Assembly: GCA_040221095.1 (NCBI GenBank)
Contig: JAVJVP010000008.1
Coordinates: 248,001-312,000 of the forward strand
DNA length: 64,000 nucleotides
DNA from: UBA1479 sp040221095
GTDB lineage: Bacteria; Pseudomonadota; Alphaproteobacteria; Rhodospirillales; Casp-alpha2
Direction of reading: 5' to 3'
Part shown: positions 16,691-25,311 of the stretch, piece after piece
How the letters are laid out: each line of letters starts with the position of its first letter
Position numbering within the stretch: position 1 is the first letter of the stretch
Translations under genes and position numbers: made by a program
The notes under the pieces: model-generated
Seen by the model: the letters and a program-made list of their open reading frames with translations, nothing else
Told to the model about the DNA's origin: nothing
The model's database searches: none

Positions 16691-17233
16691 ATGTCTTCCC
16701 AACCTATTCAAAATAAAAAGAAAACCATCGTCCTGGTCGGCCTGATGGGTGCCGGAAAAAGTTCCGTCGGCCGGATCCTGGCCGCGAAGCTGGACCTGCC
16801 GTTCATCGATTCCGATGACGAAGTGGAAACGGCCGCCGGCTGCAGCATCGAGGATATCTTCGAAATCTACGGCGAGCCCGCGTTCCGAGACGTCGAGGAA
16901 CGGGTTATCGAGCGCCTTCTGAAGGGGCCGCCCGCGATTCTGTCCTCGGGCGGCGGCGCCTTCATGAACCCGCGCACCCGCGCACGCATCGCCCAGGCCG
17001 CGACCAGCGTCTGGCTGCGCGCCGATCTGGCGATCCTGGAGCGTCGCACCAAACGGCGGGCGGCCGGGCGGCCGCTGCTCAAGGGCACCGATCCGTCGGA
17101 GAAACTGAAGCAATTGATAAAAGAGCGTTATCCCGTGTACGAACAGGCGGATATCATCATTGAAAGCGTCGATGAAACCCCGGAAAAGACCGCCGACAAG
17201 ATCATCGATAACCTGACGGACGGCACGGCATGA
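16691..17233 (+). CDS. aroK: Shikimate kinase
   Basis: A 180-aa cytoplasmic NMP-kinase-fold enzyme that phosphorylates shikimate with ATP in the aromatic amino-acid pathway. Walker A is VGLMGAGKSSVGRIL (about 18-32), the shikimate-binding region is FIDSDDEVE, followed by IFEIYGEPAFRDVEERV and SSGGGAFMNPRTR, and the lid is KRRAAGRPLLKG. ATG 16691 is chosen because the upstream extension is low-complexity and out of family. It overlaps aroB by four bases (ATGA), a common alphaproteobacterial arrangement, and is divergent from the 46-aa peptide gene. Confidence 0.97.
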   Translation: MSSQPIQNKKKTIVLVGLMGAGKSSVGRILAAKLDLPFIDSDDEVETAAGCSIEDIFEIYGEPAFRDVEERVIERLLKGPPAILSSGGGAFMNPRTRARIAQAATSVWLRADLAILERRTKRRAAGRPLLKGTDPSEKLKQLIKERYPVYEQADIIIESVDETPEKTADKIIDNLTDGTA

Positions 17234-18381
17234 CCACTGACGGCACGACCATTGAGCATCCGGGCATCGAACGCCTGGGCGTCGATCTGGGCGAACGCAG
17301 CTACGACATCCTGATCGGCGAAGGCCTGCTGGCCGACGCCGGGCGCCTGGTCGCGCCCGTGCTGCGTTCCCGCCAGGTCGCCGTGATCACCGACCGCAAC
17401 GTCGCCGAGGCGGGGCATCTGGCGACCCTGGAAACGGCGCTGGCCGCCGCCGGCATCACCAGCCGCACGATCATCCTGGAACCCGGCGAGCAGACCAAGG
17501 ACTTTGCCCATCTGGAACGGGTCATCGGCGACCTGCTGGCCGGCGGCATCGACCGCAAGACGACGCTGATCGCCCTCGGCGGCGGGGTCATCGGCGACCT
17601 GACCGGCGTGTGCGCGGCGCTGACCCTGCGCGGCATCGATTTCGTGCAGGTGCCGACGACACTGCTGGCCCAGGTCGATTCATCGGTCGGCGGCAAGACC
17701 GCCATCAACACGGCCCAAGGCAAGAATCTGGTGGGCGCCTTCTACCAGCCGCGCCTCGTTCTTGCCGATACGGGCGTGCTCGACACCCTGCCGCCCCGCG
17801 AACTGCAGGCCGGCTATGCCGAGGTCGTGAAATACGGCGTCATCGACATGCCCGGTTTCTTCGATTGGCTGGAAGGCAACGGCCCGGCCCTGCTGGCCGG
17901 AGACGCCGCCGCCCGCCGCCACGCCATCCTGACCTGCTGCGACGCCAAGGCGCGCATCGTCAGCGCCGACGAGACGGAACAGGGTCAGCGTGCGCTGCTC
18001 AATCTGGGTCATACCTTCGGCCACGCGCTGGAGGCCGAGACCGGCTACGGCGGCGGCCTGCTGCACGGCGAGGCCGTGGCCATCGGCATGGTCATGGCGC
18101 TGACATTGGCGAACCGTCTGGGCCATTGCAAAGGCAACGACGCGGCGCGGCTGCGCGCCCATCTCGACGCCACGGGCCTGCCGGGCGGCTTGGCGCGGCT
18201 GAACACCGGCGGCTGGACGGCGGAACGCCTGCTGGCGCACATGATGAAGGACAAGAAGACAGAGGGCGGCAAGTTGACCTTCATTCTGGCCCGGGCCATC
18301 GGCGAGGCGTTCATCGAACGCGACGTGCCGACCGGGCCGGTCGCGGATGTCCTCAACGAATTCCTGAGCGCCCGGGATTGA
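17230..18381 (+). CDS. aroB: 3-Dehydroquinate synthase
   Basis: A 383-aa NAD-dependent enzyme converting DAHP to 3-dehydroquinate. The NAD-binding region IALGGGVIGDLTGVCAA, the family block VPTTLLAQVDSSVGGKTAIN, the metal/substrate ligands GYAEVVKYGVI, and LNLGHTFGHALE followed by LLHGEAVAIGMVMA are all present and at normal spacing. Length is within the usual range. It starts inside the aroK stop, indicating translational coupling. Confidence 0.97.
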   Translation: MTTDGTTIEHPGIERLGVDLGERSYDILIGEGLLADAGRLVAPVLRSRQVAVITDRNVAEAGHLATLETALAAAGITSRTIILEPGEQTKDFAHLERVIGDLLAGGIDRKTTLIALGGGVIGDLTGVCAALTLRGIDFVQVPTTLLAQVDSSVGGKTAINTAQGKNLVGAFYQPRLVLADTGVLDTLPPRELQAGYAEVVKYGVIDMPGFFDWLEGNGPALLAGDAAARRHAILTCCDAKARIVSADETEQGQRALLNLGHTFGHALEAETGYGGGLLHGEAVAIGMVMALTLANRLGHCKGNDAARLRAHLDATGLPGGLARLNTGGWTAERLLAHMMKDKKTEGGKLTFILARAIGEAFIERDVPTGPVADVLNEFLSARD

Positions 18382-18440
18382 CCCGGGCCTGACCGCCGGC
18401 GCGCCGCGATTGCGCCCGGCACATTGAACGAGCGGAAGTC

Positions 18441-19718
18441 ATGGACGACGAAACAAGCCTGATCACGATCTTTTTTCTGCTCCTGATGTCGGCCTTCTTT
18501 TCCGGCTCGGAAACGGCGCTGACCGCCAGTTCGCAACCGCTGATGCACCGCCTGGAACAGGGTGGCGACAAGCGGGCGGCCGTGGTCAATCGGCTGTACG
18601 ACCAGAAAGAGCGCCTGATCGGCGCGATCCTGCTCGGCAACAACCTGGTCAACATCCTGGCTTCGTCGCTGGCGACCAGCCTGCTCATCACCTATTTCGG
18701 CGAGGCCGGCGTCGCCTACGCGACCCTGGTCATGACCTGCCTGGTGCTGATCTTCGCCGAGGTCATGCCCAAGACCTACGCCATCAAGAACGCCAACACG
18801 GTGGCCCTTGCGGTCGGTGCGCCGGTGAAAATCCTGGTCGCCCTGCTGGCCCCCATCACCCATACAGTGGAACTGCTGGTGCGTGGCCTGTTTCATCTGG
18901 TGGGTATCGACATCCGGTCGTCGGGCGACGCCGAGCACGAACCCGAGCAAGAACTGCGCGGCGCCATAGAACTGCACACGGGCGACGAGGAAACGGGCCT
19001 GGAGCGCGTGATGCTGCGCAGCGTCCTCGACCTTGCCGACGTCGAGGTCGGCGAGATCATGATCCACCGGTCCAGCGTCCACACCCTGAACGCCGATCTT
19101 CCCGTGGCGGAGTTGATCGCCGGCGTCCTGGAATCCCCCTATACCCGCGTCCCCCTGTGGCGGGACGAACCCGACAACATCGTCGGCGTCCTGCATGCCA
19201 AGGCCTTGTTCCGCGCCGTCAACGTCGCCGGAGAAGCCCCCGCGGACCTGGACATCAAGGCCATCGCCGCCGAACCCTGGTTCATTCCGGAAACCACGAT
19301 GCTGCTCGACCAGATGGAAGCGTTCCGCGAACGGCGCGAGCATTTCGCCCTGGTCGTCGATGAATACGGCAGCCTGCAGGGCATCGTGACCCTTGAGGAC
19401 ATCATCGAGGAAATTGTCGGCGAGATCGACGACGAGCACGATCTGAGCGTCGCCGGGGTCGAACCGCAAGGCGACGGGTCCTATCTGGTCGATGGCACGG
19501 TGACGATCCGCGATCTCAACCGGGAGTACGAATGGCGCCTGCCCGACGAGGAGGCCGCGACCGTCGCCGGCCTGGTCCTGCACGAGGCCCGGCGCATCCC
19601 CGAGGTCGGCCAGTCATTCCGCCTGTTCGGTTTCCGCATCGATATCGTGGCCCGCCACCGCCATCAGATCACCCGTCTGCGCGTGACCCCGCCCAAGCCC
19701 GGCGAAATCACCGACTGA
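18441..19718 (+). CDS. CNNM/HlyC-CorC family membrane protein
   Basis: A 425-aa protein with an N-terminal DUF21 (CNNM) transmembrane domain (about 1-190, four hydrophobic segments), a pair of CBS domains (about 205-335) and a C-terminal CorC_HlyC domain (about 345-425). The FFSGSETALTASSQPLMH and GAILLGNNLVNILASSLATS blocks are family hallmarks. Related proteins are proposed magnesium/cobalt transporters or regulators; some are called haemolysins. It follows aroB by 59 bases and may share its transcript. A GC-rich hairpin at 19720-19748 follows the stop. Confidence 0.92.
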   Translation: MDDETSLITIFFLLLMSAFFSGSETALTASSQPLMHRLEQGGDKRAAVVNRLYDQKERLIGAILLGNNLVNILASSLATSLLITYFGEAGVAYATLVMTCLVLIFAEVMPKTYAIKNANTVALAVGAPVKILVALLAPITHTVELLVRGLFHLVGIDIRSSGDAEHEPEQELRGAIELHTGDEETGLERVMLRSVLDLADVEVGEIMIHRSSVHTLNADLPVAELIAGVLESPYTRVPLWRDEPDNIVGVLHAKALFRAVNVAGEAPADLDIKAIAAEPWFIPETTMLLDQMEAFRERREHFALVVDEYGSLQGIVTLEDIIEEIVGEIDDEHDLSVAGVEPQGDGSYLVDGTVTIRDLNREYEWRLPDEEAATVAGLVLHEARRIPEVGQSFRLFGFRIDIVARHRHQITRLRVTPPKPGEITD

Positions 19719-19719
19719 C

Positions 19720-19748
19720 GCCGCCCGCGCCGGGAAAGGACGGGCGGC
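19720..19748 (+). terminator. GC-rich hairpin after the CNNM gene
   Basis: GCCGCCCG (19720-19727) pairs with CGGGCGGC (19741-19748) around a 13-base loop right after the stop. No T-run follows, so it may be a weak or Rho-assisted terminator. Confidence 0.4.
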
Positions 19749-19766
19749 CGCAGGCCGGCACTCTGC

Positions 19767-19804
19767 GGTTAAGGATTAACATGAGCAATCGTTAATTCTT
19801 AACC
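19767..19804. promoter_or_regulatory. Long A/T-rich inverted repeat upstream of CBS gene
   Basis: GGTTAAGGATTAAC (19767-19780) and GTTAATTCTTAACC (19791-19804) form a 14+14 inverted repeat with one mismatch (a G-U pair in RNA) and a ten-base spacer. It ends 97 bases before the CBS-protein start. It stands out against the GC-rich surroundings. It contains TTAA-N3-TTAAC twice, unlike the TTAA-N7-TTAA CtrA box. It is probably a dimeric-regulator site or promoter element. Confidence 0.55.
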
Positions 19805-19901
19805 CTGGACCGCATTTCCCGTACAATACCCAGGCAATTATCGCACTGTGGCAAAGTCCGGCAGACGTCCGGGCCACACGGTCAACGAGAGGAAACGTCC
19901 G

Positions 19902-20351
19902 ATGCAGCGAAAGATCATTCCGGACATCGTTCAGCCCCGGGAATTGACGGCAACCACCGTCGATGCCACGGCGGAACAGGCGGCCAAGGACATGCGCACG
20001 GCCAACGTCGCGGCGATCGTCGTTTTGGATGCGGACAGGACGTTGATCGGCATTCTGACGGAACGCGACCTGTCCCGCCGCGTGGTGGCGGAAAACAAAC
20101 GCCCCAGCGAAACCAAGGTCGGCGACATCATGACCGCCAATCCGGACACCCTGGCGCCCAACGACAGGGCGTCGGATGCGCTCGAGTTGATGCTGACCCG
20201 GCGCTACCGCCATCTTCCGGTCCTGGGCGAGGACGGAAAATGCGTCGCCATGGTATCGATCCGCGACCTGTACGAAGCGGTCAAGGAAGGCCTGGAAGAA
20301 AACATCCGCGAGACGGAAGCCTTTGTCTTCGGCGACCGGTACAGCGCCTGA
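19902..20351 (+). CDS. CBS domain pair protein
   Basis: A 149-aa cytoplasmic protein made of two CBS domains (about 8-62 and 80-135), containing TLIGILTERDLSRRVV and VGDIMTANPDTLAPND. Such stand-alone pairs bind adenosyl ligands (AMP, ATP, SAM) and act as energy sensors, often on a partner enzyme. ATG 19902 has AGAGGA eight bases upstream; an upstream GTG at 19848 is less likely. Preceded by a striking inverted repeat. No partner is obvious in the neighbourhood. Confidence 0.9.
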   Translation: MQRKIIPDIVQPRELTATTVDATAEQAAKDMRTANVAAIVVLDADRTLIGILTERDLSRRVVAENKRPSETKVGDIMTANPDTLAPNDRASDALELMLTRRYRHLPVLGEDGKCVAMVSIRDLYEAVKEGLEENIRETEAFVFGDRYSA

Positions 20352-20501
20352 ACGGCCGGGATTAGGTTATTATTGCAACGGCACGCCGGCCCCGCGCCGC
20401 GCCTCTTGCCGCCCATGGCCGGCAACCGATAAAGTCAGCCGACGCCGCACCCCGCCCGCTTCCGGGCGGCGGTGCCCTTTCCGCCTGACAGGAATCCGCC
20501 C

Positions 20502-21089
20502 ATGCCCCTCAGCAAACCCGCCGCCCGCAAGCATATCCACACCCGCGACATCAAGTGCCTTGGCTTCGAACGCGACGACGGCCTGTGGGACATCGAGGGC
20601 CGCCTGACCGATACCAAGACCTACACTTTTGATAATCACGACCGCGGCGGCATCGCGGCGGGCGAGCCCATTCACGACATGCTGATTCGCCTGACGTTAA
20701 CCGGCGACATGGTGGTCACGGCCGCCGAGGCATCGACGGAATCAAGCCCGTTTTCCATGTGCGGCGACGTGACCCAGTCCTTTTCCCAACTGGTCGGGCT
20801 GAAGGTCGGGCCGGGCTGGCGCAGGGCCGTATCCGAAGCCATGGGCGGCGTGCACGGCTGCACCCATCTGCGCGACCTTCTGATGGGCCCGATCGCGGTG
20901 ACCGCGTTCCAGACCATCTTTCCCGCCCGCAAGAAACGGGGCGAACCCGGCCCCGGCAAGAAATCACCCTTGATCGACACCTGCTACGCGTTCCGCAGCA
21001 ACGGCCCTGTGGTCAAGGTCCGCTGGCCCGAATTCTATGAAGAGACTGGTGATGGCCCCGCCGGGGCGGAAGGAAAAAAGGCCGGCTGA
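20502..21089 (+). CDS. DUF2889 domain protein
   Basis: A 195-aa protein of the DUF2889 family, recognisable from RKHIHTRDIKCLGFERDDGLWDIE-type N-terminus, GEPIHDMLIRLT and GGVHGCTHLRDLL followed by a Lys-rich tail. There is no signal peptide or membrane segment. The conserved His/Cys/Asp (MGGVHGCTHLRD) could bind metal; that is inference. Start ATG 20502 has AGGA nine bases upstream. The function of the family is unknown to me. Its last bases overlap the terminator of the convergent RHH gene. Confidence 0.82.
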   Translation: MPLSKPAARKHIHTRDIKCLGFERDDGLWDIEGRLTDTKTYTFDNHDRGGIAAGEPIHDMLIRLTLTGDMVVTAAEASTESSPFSMCGDVTQSFSQLVGLKVGPGWRRAVSEAMGGVHGCTHLRDLLMGPIAVTAFQTIFPARKKRGEPGPGKKSPLIDTCYAFRSNGPVVKVRWPEFYEETGDGPAGAEGKKAG

Positions 21090-21096
21090 TCCGGCC
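21074..21096 (-). terminator. Rho-independent terminator of the RHH gene
   Basis: GGCCGG (21080-21085) and CCGGCC (21091-21096) pair around CTGAT. On the minus strand the stem is followed directly by six T, just past the stop at 21104. It overlaps the 3' end of the DUF2889 gene on the plus strand. Confidence 0.8.
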
Positions 21097-21103
21097 AGGT
21101 ACG

Positions 21104-21382
21104 TCAGGGTGTCTTGAAGGCGGTCAATGCCTTGTCGGCGATTCCGACTTCGATGCCTGTGCGGTTCGCCGCCAGACGGAAATAGGTCACGATAAAGGCC
21201 CGTACCGTCGATGTCCGGGACGAGCCGAAGCGAACGCTTTCGATCATCGAGCACAGCTCGTGAACCGATATCTTCTCGCATTCACAGATTTGATCCAAAG
21301 CATCCCACGTTGCATTTTCGAGCCGCAGACTGGTTCTGCGGCCGTTGACGGTCACGTTTCGGCTTATAAGTTTGCTTTGCAT
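21104..21382 (-). CDS. Ribbon-helix-helix (RHH_4) domain protein
   Basis: A 92-aa paralogue of the protein at 13031-13321. The ribbon is NGRRTSLRLENATW, followed by DALDQICECEKISVHELCSMIE and RTSTVRAFIVTYF. It most likely binds DNA as a dimer. ATG 21382 is preferred; the longer form starts at TTG 21418, and AGAGGG lies about 13 bases upstream of the ATG. It has a perfect -10 hexamer upstream and its own terminator, so it is a monocistronic, well-expressed gene. Target unknown. Confidence 0.8.
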   Translation of the reverse strand: MQSKLISRNVTVNGRRTSLRLENATWDALDQICECEKISVHELCSMIESVRFGSSRTSTVRAFIVTYFRLAANRTGIEVGIADKALTAFKTP

Positions 21383-21420
21383 AATCCGACTGACACCCTC
21401 TTTTATTGTATGCGGCAATT

Positions 21421-21426
21421 ATTATA
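21421..21426 (-). promoter_or_regulatory. Consensus -10 box of the RHH gene
   Basis: On the minus strand the hexamer is TATAAT, 38 bases upstream of the ATG at 21382, predicting a leader of roughly 30 bases. The -35 region is not a clear consensus match. Confidence 0.5.
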
Positions 21427-21712
21427 CTCGCATTACGCCTGGCACCACAGCAGAACAAGATGTCCTGCCACCTCCGAACATTCCCCCACCGGTACACAGG
21501 ACGCCACATGAGGGCGCCGGACTACCGACGTTACGGCGAAATCATCCACCGACTACCTTCAGAATTAGAGATAACGCAATGGAATTCAAGTTAGACGAAG
21601 GTTATAGGTCTGTTTTTCAACTCTTCGGATAAAGGCGGAAACCGGGACCGTTTTCGCCCCCGAAACGTTCACACATCTTGTTTGGGACAATGGGCACGCG
21701 CATAGTGTCGCC

Positions 21713-22291
21713 ATGGGTGAACTGCTCAAAAATCGCGAATCCCGGCAAACGGCGCCGGCCTGTGAATGGCCGGGCTGCGACGGCAACGCCGAATTCAAGG
21801 CGCCCCGCTCGCGCGATGCCCTCAACGAATACCGCTGGTTCTGCCTGGTCCATGTCCGGGAATACAATCGAAACTGGAACTATTACAAAGGCATGGATGA
21901 AGATCAGGTCGAGGCCGACGTGCGCAACGACACGGTTTGGCAGCGGCCGACCTGGAAACTGGGGGCGGGCGATGCCGCCAAATTCACCCGCGCCCGGATT
22001 ATCGACCCCCTGGGCGTGGGCGACGCGGCCCGTGATGCCGATGCGCGGACGCAGGGAGCTCCGGCGGACCCCCGCGCGGCCGAGACCCGCAAGACCGATC
22101 CGAGGACGGCGCGGGCCCTCTCCGTATTCGGCCTGGAAATTCCCGTGACCATCGACGACGTGAAGTCCAGATACAAGGAACTGGTAAAACGTCATCACCC
22201 GGATGCCAACGGCGGGACCAAGGCGGCGGAAGAAGAATTCAAGAAAGTCACCGAGGCCTATGAGGCGTTATTGGACTTTCTCGCCCCTTGA
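21713..22291 (+). CDS. J-domain (DnaJ-like) co-chaperone
   Basis: A 192-aa protein with a C-terminal J-domain (about 138-190): LEIPVTIDDVKSRYKELVKRHHPDANGG contains the essential HPD. The N-terminal half has CEWPGCDGN and FCLVHVREYN, whose paired Cys and His could bind zinc. It should stimulate the ATPase of a DnaK-type Hsp70. Placement just before cobS-cobT is common in alphaproteobacteria and may indicate help in cobaltochelatase assembly (inference). The gap to cobS is 91 bases. Confidence 0.9.
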   Translation: MGELLKNRESRQTAPACEWPGCDGNAEFKAPRSRDALNEYRWFCLVHVREYNRNWNYYKGMDEDQVEADVRNDTVWQRPTWKLGAGDAAKFTRARIIDPLGVGDAARDADARTQGAPADPRAAETRKTDPRTARALSVFGLEIPVTIDDVKSRYKELVKRHHPDANGGTKAAEEEFKKVTEAYEALLDFLAP

Positions 22292-22382
22292 CGGCCCGCC
22301 GCTTAACCCCTACGACGTTTGCCAAACATGACCTCTTTCCGCCCTGGCACTGCCGGGCGGCCTCAGAAACTGGAATATTTTC

Positions 22383-23390
22383 ATGACATCTTTGGAATCG
22401 ACCGCCAAACCCGGGATCGATGCGGCCCATCAGGTGCCGGACGTTACCGTCTCCGTGCGCCAGACCTTCGGCATCGACAGCGACATGGAAGTCCCCGCCT
22501 TCTCCGAAGCCGAGGAACATGTCCCCGACCGCGACGAAGCCTACCGCTTCGACCGCGAGACGACGCTGGCGATTCTGGCCGGCTTCGCCCACAACCGGCG
22601 CGTCATGATCCAGGGCTATCACGGCACGGGCAAGTCGACCCATATCGAACAGGTGGCGTCGCGCCTCAACTGGCCGTGCATCCGGGTCAACCTGGACAGC
22701 CACATTTCCCGCATCGACCTTGTCGGCAAGGACGCCATCGTGCTGCGCGACGGCAAGCAGGTCACGGAATTCCGCGAAGGCATCCTGCCCTGGGCGCTGC
22801 GCAATCCGGCGGCCCTGGTGTTCGACGAATATGACGCCGGCCGCCCGGACGTGATGTTCGTGATCCAGCGCGTGCTTGAAGTCGACGGCAAGCTGACCCT
22901 TTTGGACCAGAATCAGGTCATCAAGCCGCACCCCTATTTCCGCCTGTTTTCGACCGCCAACACGGTCGGCCTGGGCGACACCACGGGCCTGTATCACGGC
23001 ACCCAGCAGATCAACCAGGGCCAGATGGACCGCTGGAGCATCGTCGCGACCCTCAACTACCTGCCCCATGACGAGGAAGTGGAAATCGTCTGCGCCAAGG
23101 TGCCCGAATACGCCACGAAGCAGGGCAAGGAACAGGTCAGCGCCATGGTCGAACTGGCCGATCTGACGCGCTCGGGCTTCATGAACGGCGACATTTCGAC
23201 CGTCATGTCGCCGCGCACGGTCATCACCTGGGCCGAAAACGCCCGCATCTTCAACGATGAGGGCTATGCCTTCCGGGTGACGTTCCTCAACAAGTGCGAC
23301 GAGGTCGAGCGCCCGGTCGTGGCCGAATATTATCAGCGCTGCATGGGCGAGGAACTTCCCGATTCCGCCATGCGCGCGGTGCTGCAGTAG
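22383..23390 (+). CDS. cobS: Cobaltochelatase subunit CobS
   Basis: A 335-aa AAA+ ATPase of the aerobic cobaltochelatase that inserts cobalt into hydrogenobyrinic acid a,c-diamide with CobN and CobT. Walker A is IQGYHGTGKST (about 78-86), Walker B LVFDEYDAG (about 145-151), and the sensor region FSTANTVGLGDTTGLYHGT is family-typical. Length is normal. cobN is not in this window. The gene leads a cobS-cobT pair and is preceded by a J-protein. Confidence 0.96.
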   Translation: MTSLESTAKPGIDAAHQVPDVTVSVRQTFGIDSDMEVPAFSEAEEHVPDRDEAYRFDRETTLAILAGFAHNRRVMIQGYHGTGKSTHIEQVASRLNWPCIRVNLDSHISRIDLVGKDAIVLRDGKQVTEFREGILPWALRNPAALVFDEYDAGRPDVMFVIQRVLEVDGKLTLLDQNQVIKPHPYFRLFSTANTVGLGDTTGLYHGTQQINQGQMDRWSIVATLNYLPHDEEVEIVCAKVPEYATKQGKEQVSAMVELADLTRSGFMNGDISTVMSPRTVITWAENARIFNDEGYAFRVTFLNKCDEVERPVVAEYYQRCMGEELPDSAMRAVLQ

Positions 23391-23442
23391 GACACCCGCG
23401 CCCGTCCGGACCCTGTCCGGGCGGGAATTGGGACCATAGGAC

Positions 23443-25311
23443 ATGAACCATTCGGAACGCCCGGCAGATCTTCTGAAACGCGTCACGGCGGCCGCGGTCA
23501 AGGCGATGTCCAATCGCCCGGAGCTTGAGGTTCATTTCCAGGCCTCGGGGGCTTCGGCCACCGAGGAAGCCGTCAACCTTCCCGCCCCCTCGGGCCCACC
23601 CAGCGCCGAAGGCATCACCAAGCTGCGCGGCATCGCCGACGCCCTGGCGCTGCGTCTGCGCTATCACGACTCTGCCGTGCACCGCCGCATGGCCCCCACG
23701 GGCCCCGACGGACATGCCGTGTTCGAAGCCCTGGAGCAGGCGCGCTGCGAAAGCCTGGGTGCCCAGCGCATGGTTGGCGTCGCCAGCAACCTGGACTTCC
23801 TGTTGGCCGAGAAATGCCGGGCCAAGGGCTACGGCGGCATCACCGAGCGGGAAGAGGCCATGCTCCCGGAAGTTCTCGGCCTGCTCGCCCGCGAACGCCT
23901 GCCGGGCCAGAAGCTGCCCAAGGAAGCCAAACATATCGTCGACCTGTGGCGCGAGGAGCTGAACCGCAAGGTCGGCCCGCAGCTGGCTCAGCTTGAAAAG
24001 AACGCCCTGGACCAGGAAGCCTACGGCAATCTGGTGCGCGAGATGATCGTCGCGCTGGACATGATGACCGACGCGCCGGCCCCGTCGGAGCCTGAGAATC
24101 AACAGGATTCCGCGGAAGACGACCCCGAACAGGGCCAGGATCAGAACCAGAACCCGGATGCCGACATGGACACCGACGGATCGCTGTCCAGCGAATCCGG
24201 CGAGGCGGAAATGTCCGACGACATGGAGTTTTCGACCGAAGGGTTCGATGACGACGTGATGTCCGGCGACGGTGAGGAAGAACCCGCCGGCCCGACCGAC
24301 TGGGACGACCGCTGGCCGCGCAATTCGCCCGACGATCTGGCGCTCTACAAGGCCTTCACCCAGGCCTATGACGAGGTCGTCGAAGCCGAGGAGCTTTGCG
24401 ATTCCGAGGAACTGGCCCGCCTGCGCGCGCAACTGGACCAGCAGCTGTCGCACCTGCAGGGCGTGGTCTCGCGCCTGGCCAACCGCCTGCAACGGAAACT
24501 GATGGCCAAGCAGACCCGGTCCTGGGATTTCGACCTGGAGGAAGGCGTCCTGGACGCCGCCCGCCTGTCCAGGGTCGTCACCGACCCCCTGCATCCCCTA
24601 TCCTTCAAACAGGAACAGGATACGGATTTCCGCGATACGGTGGTCGGCCTGCTGATCGACAATTCCGGCTCCATGCGCGGCCGGCCCATCACGGTCGCCG
24701 CCATGAGCGCCGACATCCTGGCCCGCACCCTGGAACGCTGCGGCGTCAAGGTCGAGATCATGGGCTTCACCACGCGGTCGTGGAAGGGTGGACAGTCGCG
24801 CGAGGACTGGGTGGAAAAGGGCAAGCCCAAGAATCCGGGCCGCCTCAACGACCTGCGCCATATCGTCTACAAGGCCGCCGACATGCCGTGGCGGCGCGCC
24901 CGGCGCAACCTGGGCCTGATGCTGCGCGAAGGCCTGCTCAAGGAAAACATCGACGGCGAGGCCCTGATGTGGGCCCACAACCGCCTGTTGGGCCGCCCCG
25001 AACAGCGGCGCATCCTGATGGTGATTTCCGACGGTGCGCCGGTCGATGACGCGACCCTGTCCGCCAACCCGGGCAACTATCTGGAAAAGCACCTGCGCGA
25101 CGTCATCAACTTCATCGAAAACAAGTCCGACGTGGAACTGACCGCCATCGGCATCGGCCACGACGTAACGCGCTATTACCGCCGCGCCGTGACCATCGTC
25201 GATGCCGAGGAACTGGGCGGCACCATGATGGCGAACCTGGCCGAACTTTTCGACGAGGACAACCCGGCGTCCGGCGCGGGTGCGTCCCGCGGCCGCCGCC
25301 GGGCGGGATGA
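23443..25311 (+). CDS. cobT: Cobaltochelatase subunit CobT
   Basis: A 622-aa partner of CobS. The N-terminal region (1-210) is helical; residues about 210-285 form a very acidic linker (DDPEQGQDQNQNP and runs of Asp/Glu), and the C-terminal von Willebrand factor A domain starts near 395 with MIDAS DNSGSMRG (406-410). CobS and CobT form a chaperone-like ring that drives CobN. It ends in ATGA overlap with the following gene. Length and architecture match the family. Confidence 0.95.
   Translation: MNHSERPADLLKRVTAAAVKAMSNRPELEVHFQASGASATEEAVNLPAPSGPPSAEGITKLRGIADALALRLRYHDSAVHRRMAPTGPDGHAVFEALEQARCESLGAQRMVGVASNLDFLLAEKCRAKGYGGITEREEAMLPEVLGLLARERLPGQKLPKEAKHIVDLWREELNRKVGPQLAQLEKNALDQEAYGNLVREMIVALDMMTDAPAPSEPENQQDSAEDDPEQGQDQNQNPDADMDTDGSLSSESGEAEMSDDMEFSTEGFDDDVMSGDGEEEPAGPTDWDDRWPRNSPDDLALYKAFTQAYDEVVEAEELCDSEELARLRAQLDQQLSHLQGVVSRLANRLQRKLMAKQTRSWDFDLEEGVLDAARLSRVVTDPLHPLSFKQEQDTDFRDTVVGLLIDNSGSMRGRPITVAAMSADILARTLERCGVKVEIMGFTTRSWKGGQSREDWVEKGKPKNPGRLNDLRHIVYKAADMPWRRARRNLGLMLREGLLKENIDGEALMWAHNRLLGRPEQRRILMVISDGAPVDDATLSANPGNYLEKHLRDVINFIENKSDVELTAIGIGHDVTRYYRRAVTIVDAEELGGTMMANLAELFDEDNPASGAGASRGRRRAG

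Noticed and set aside
19767..19804. CtrA binding box
   Set aside because: Arms show TTAA-N3-TTAAC instead of TTAA-N7-TTAA; kept as an inverted repeat of unknown use.
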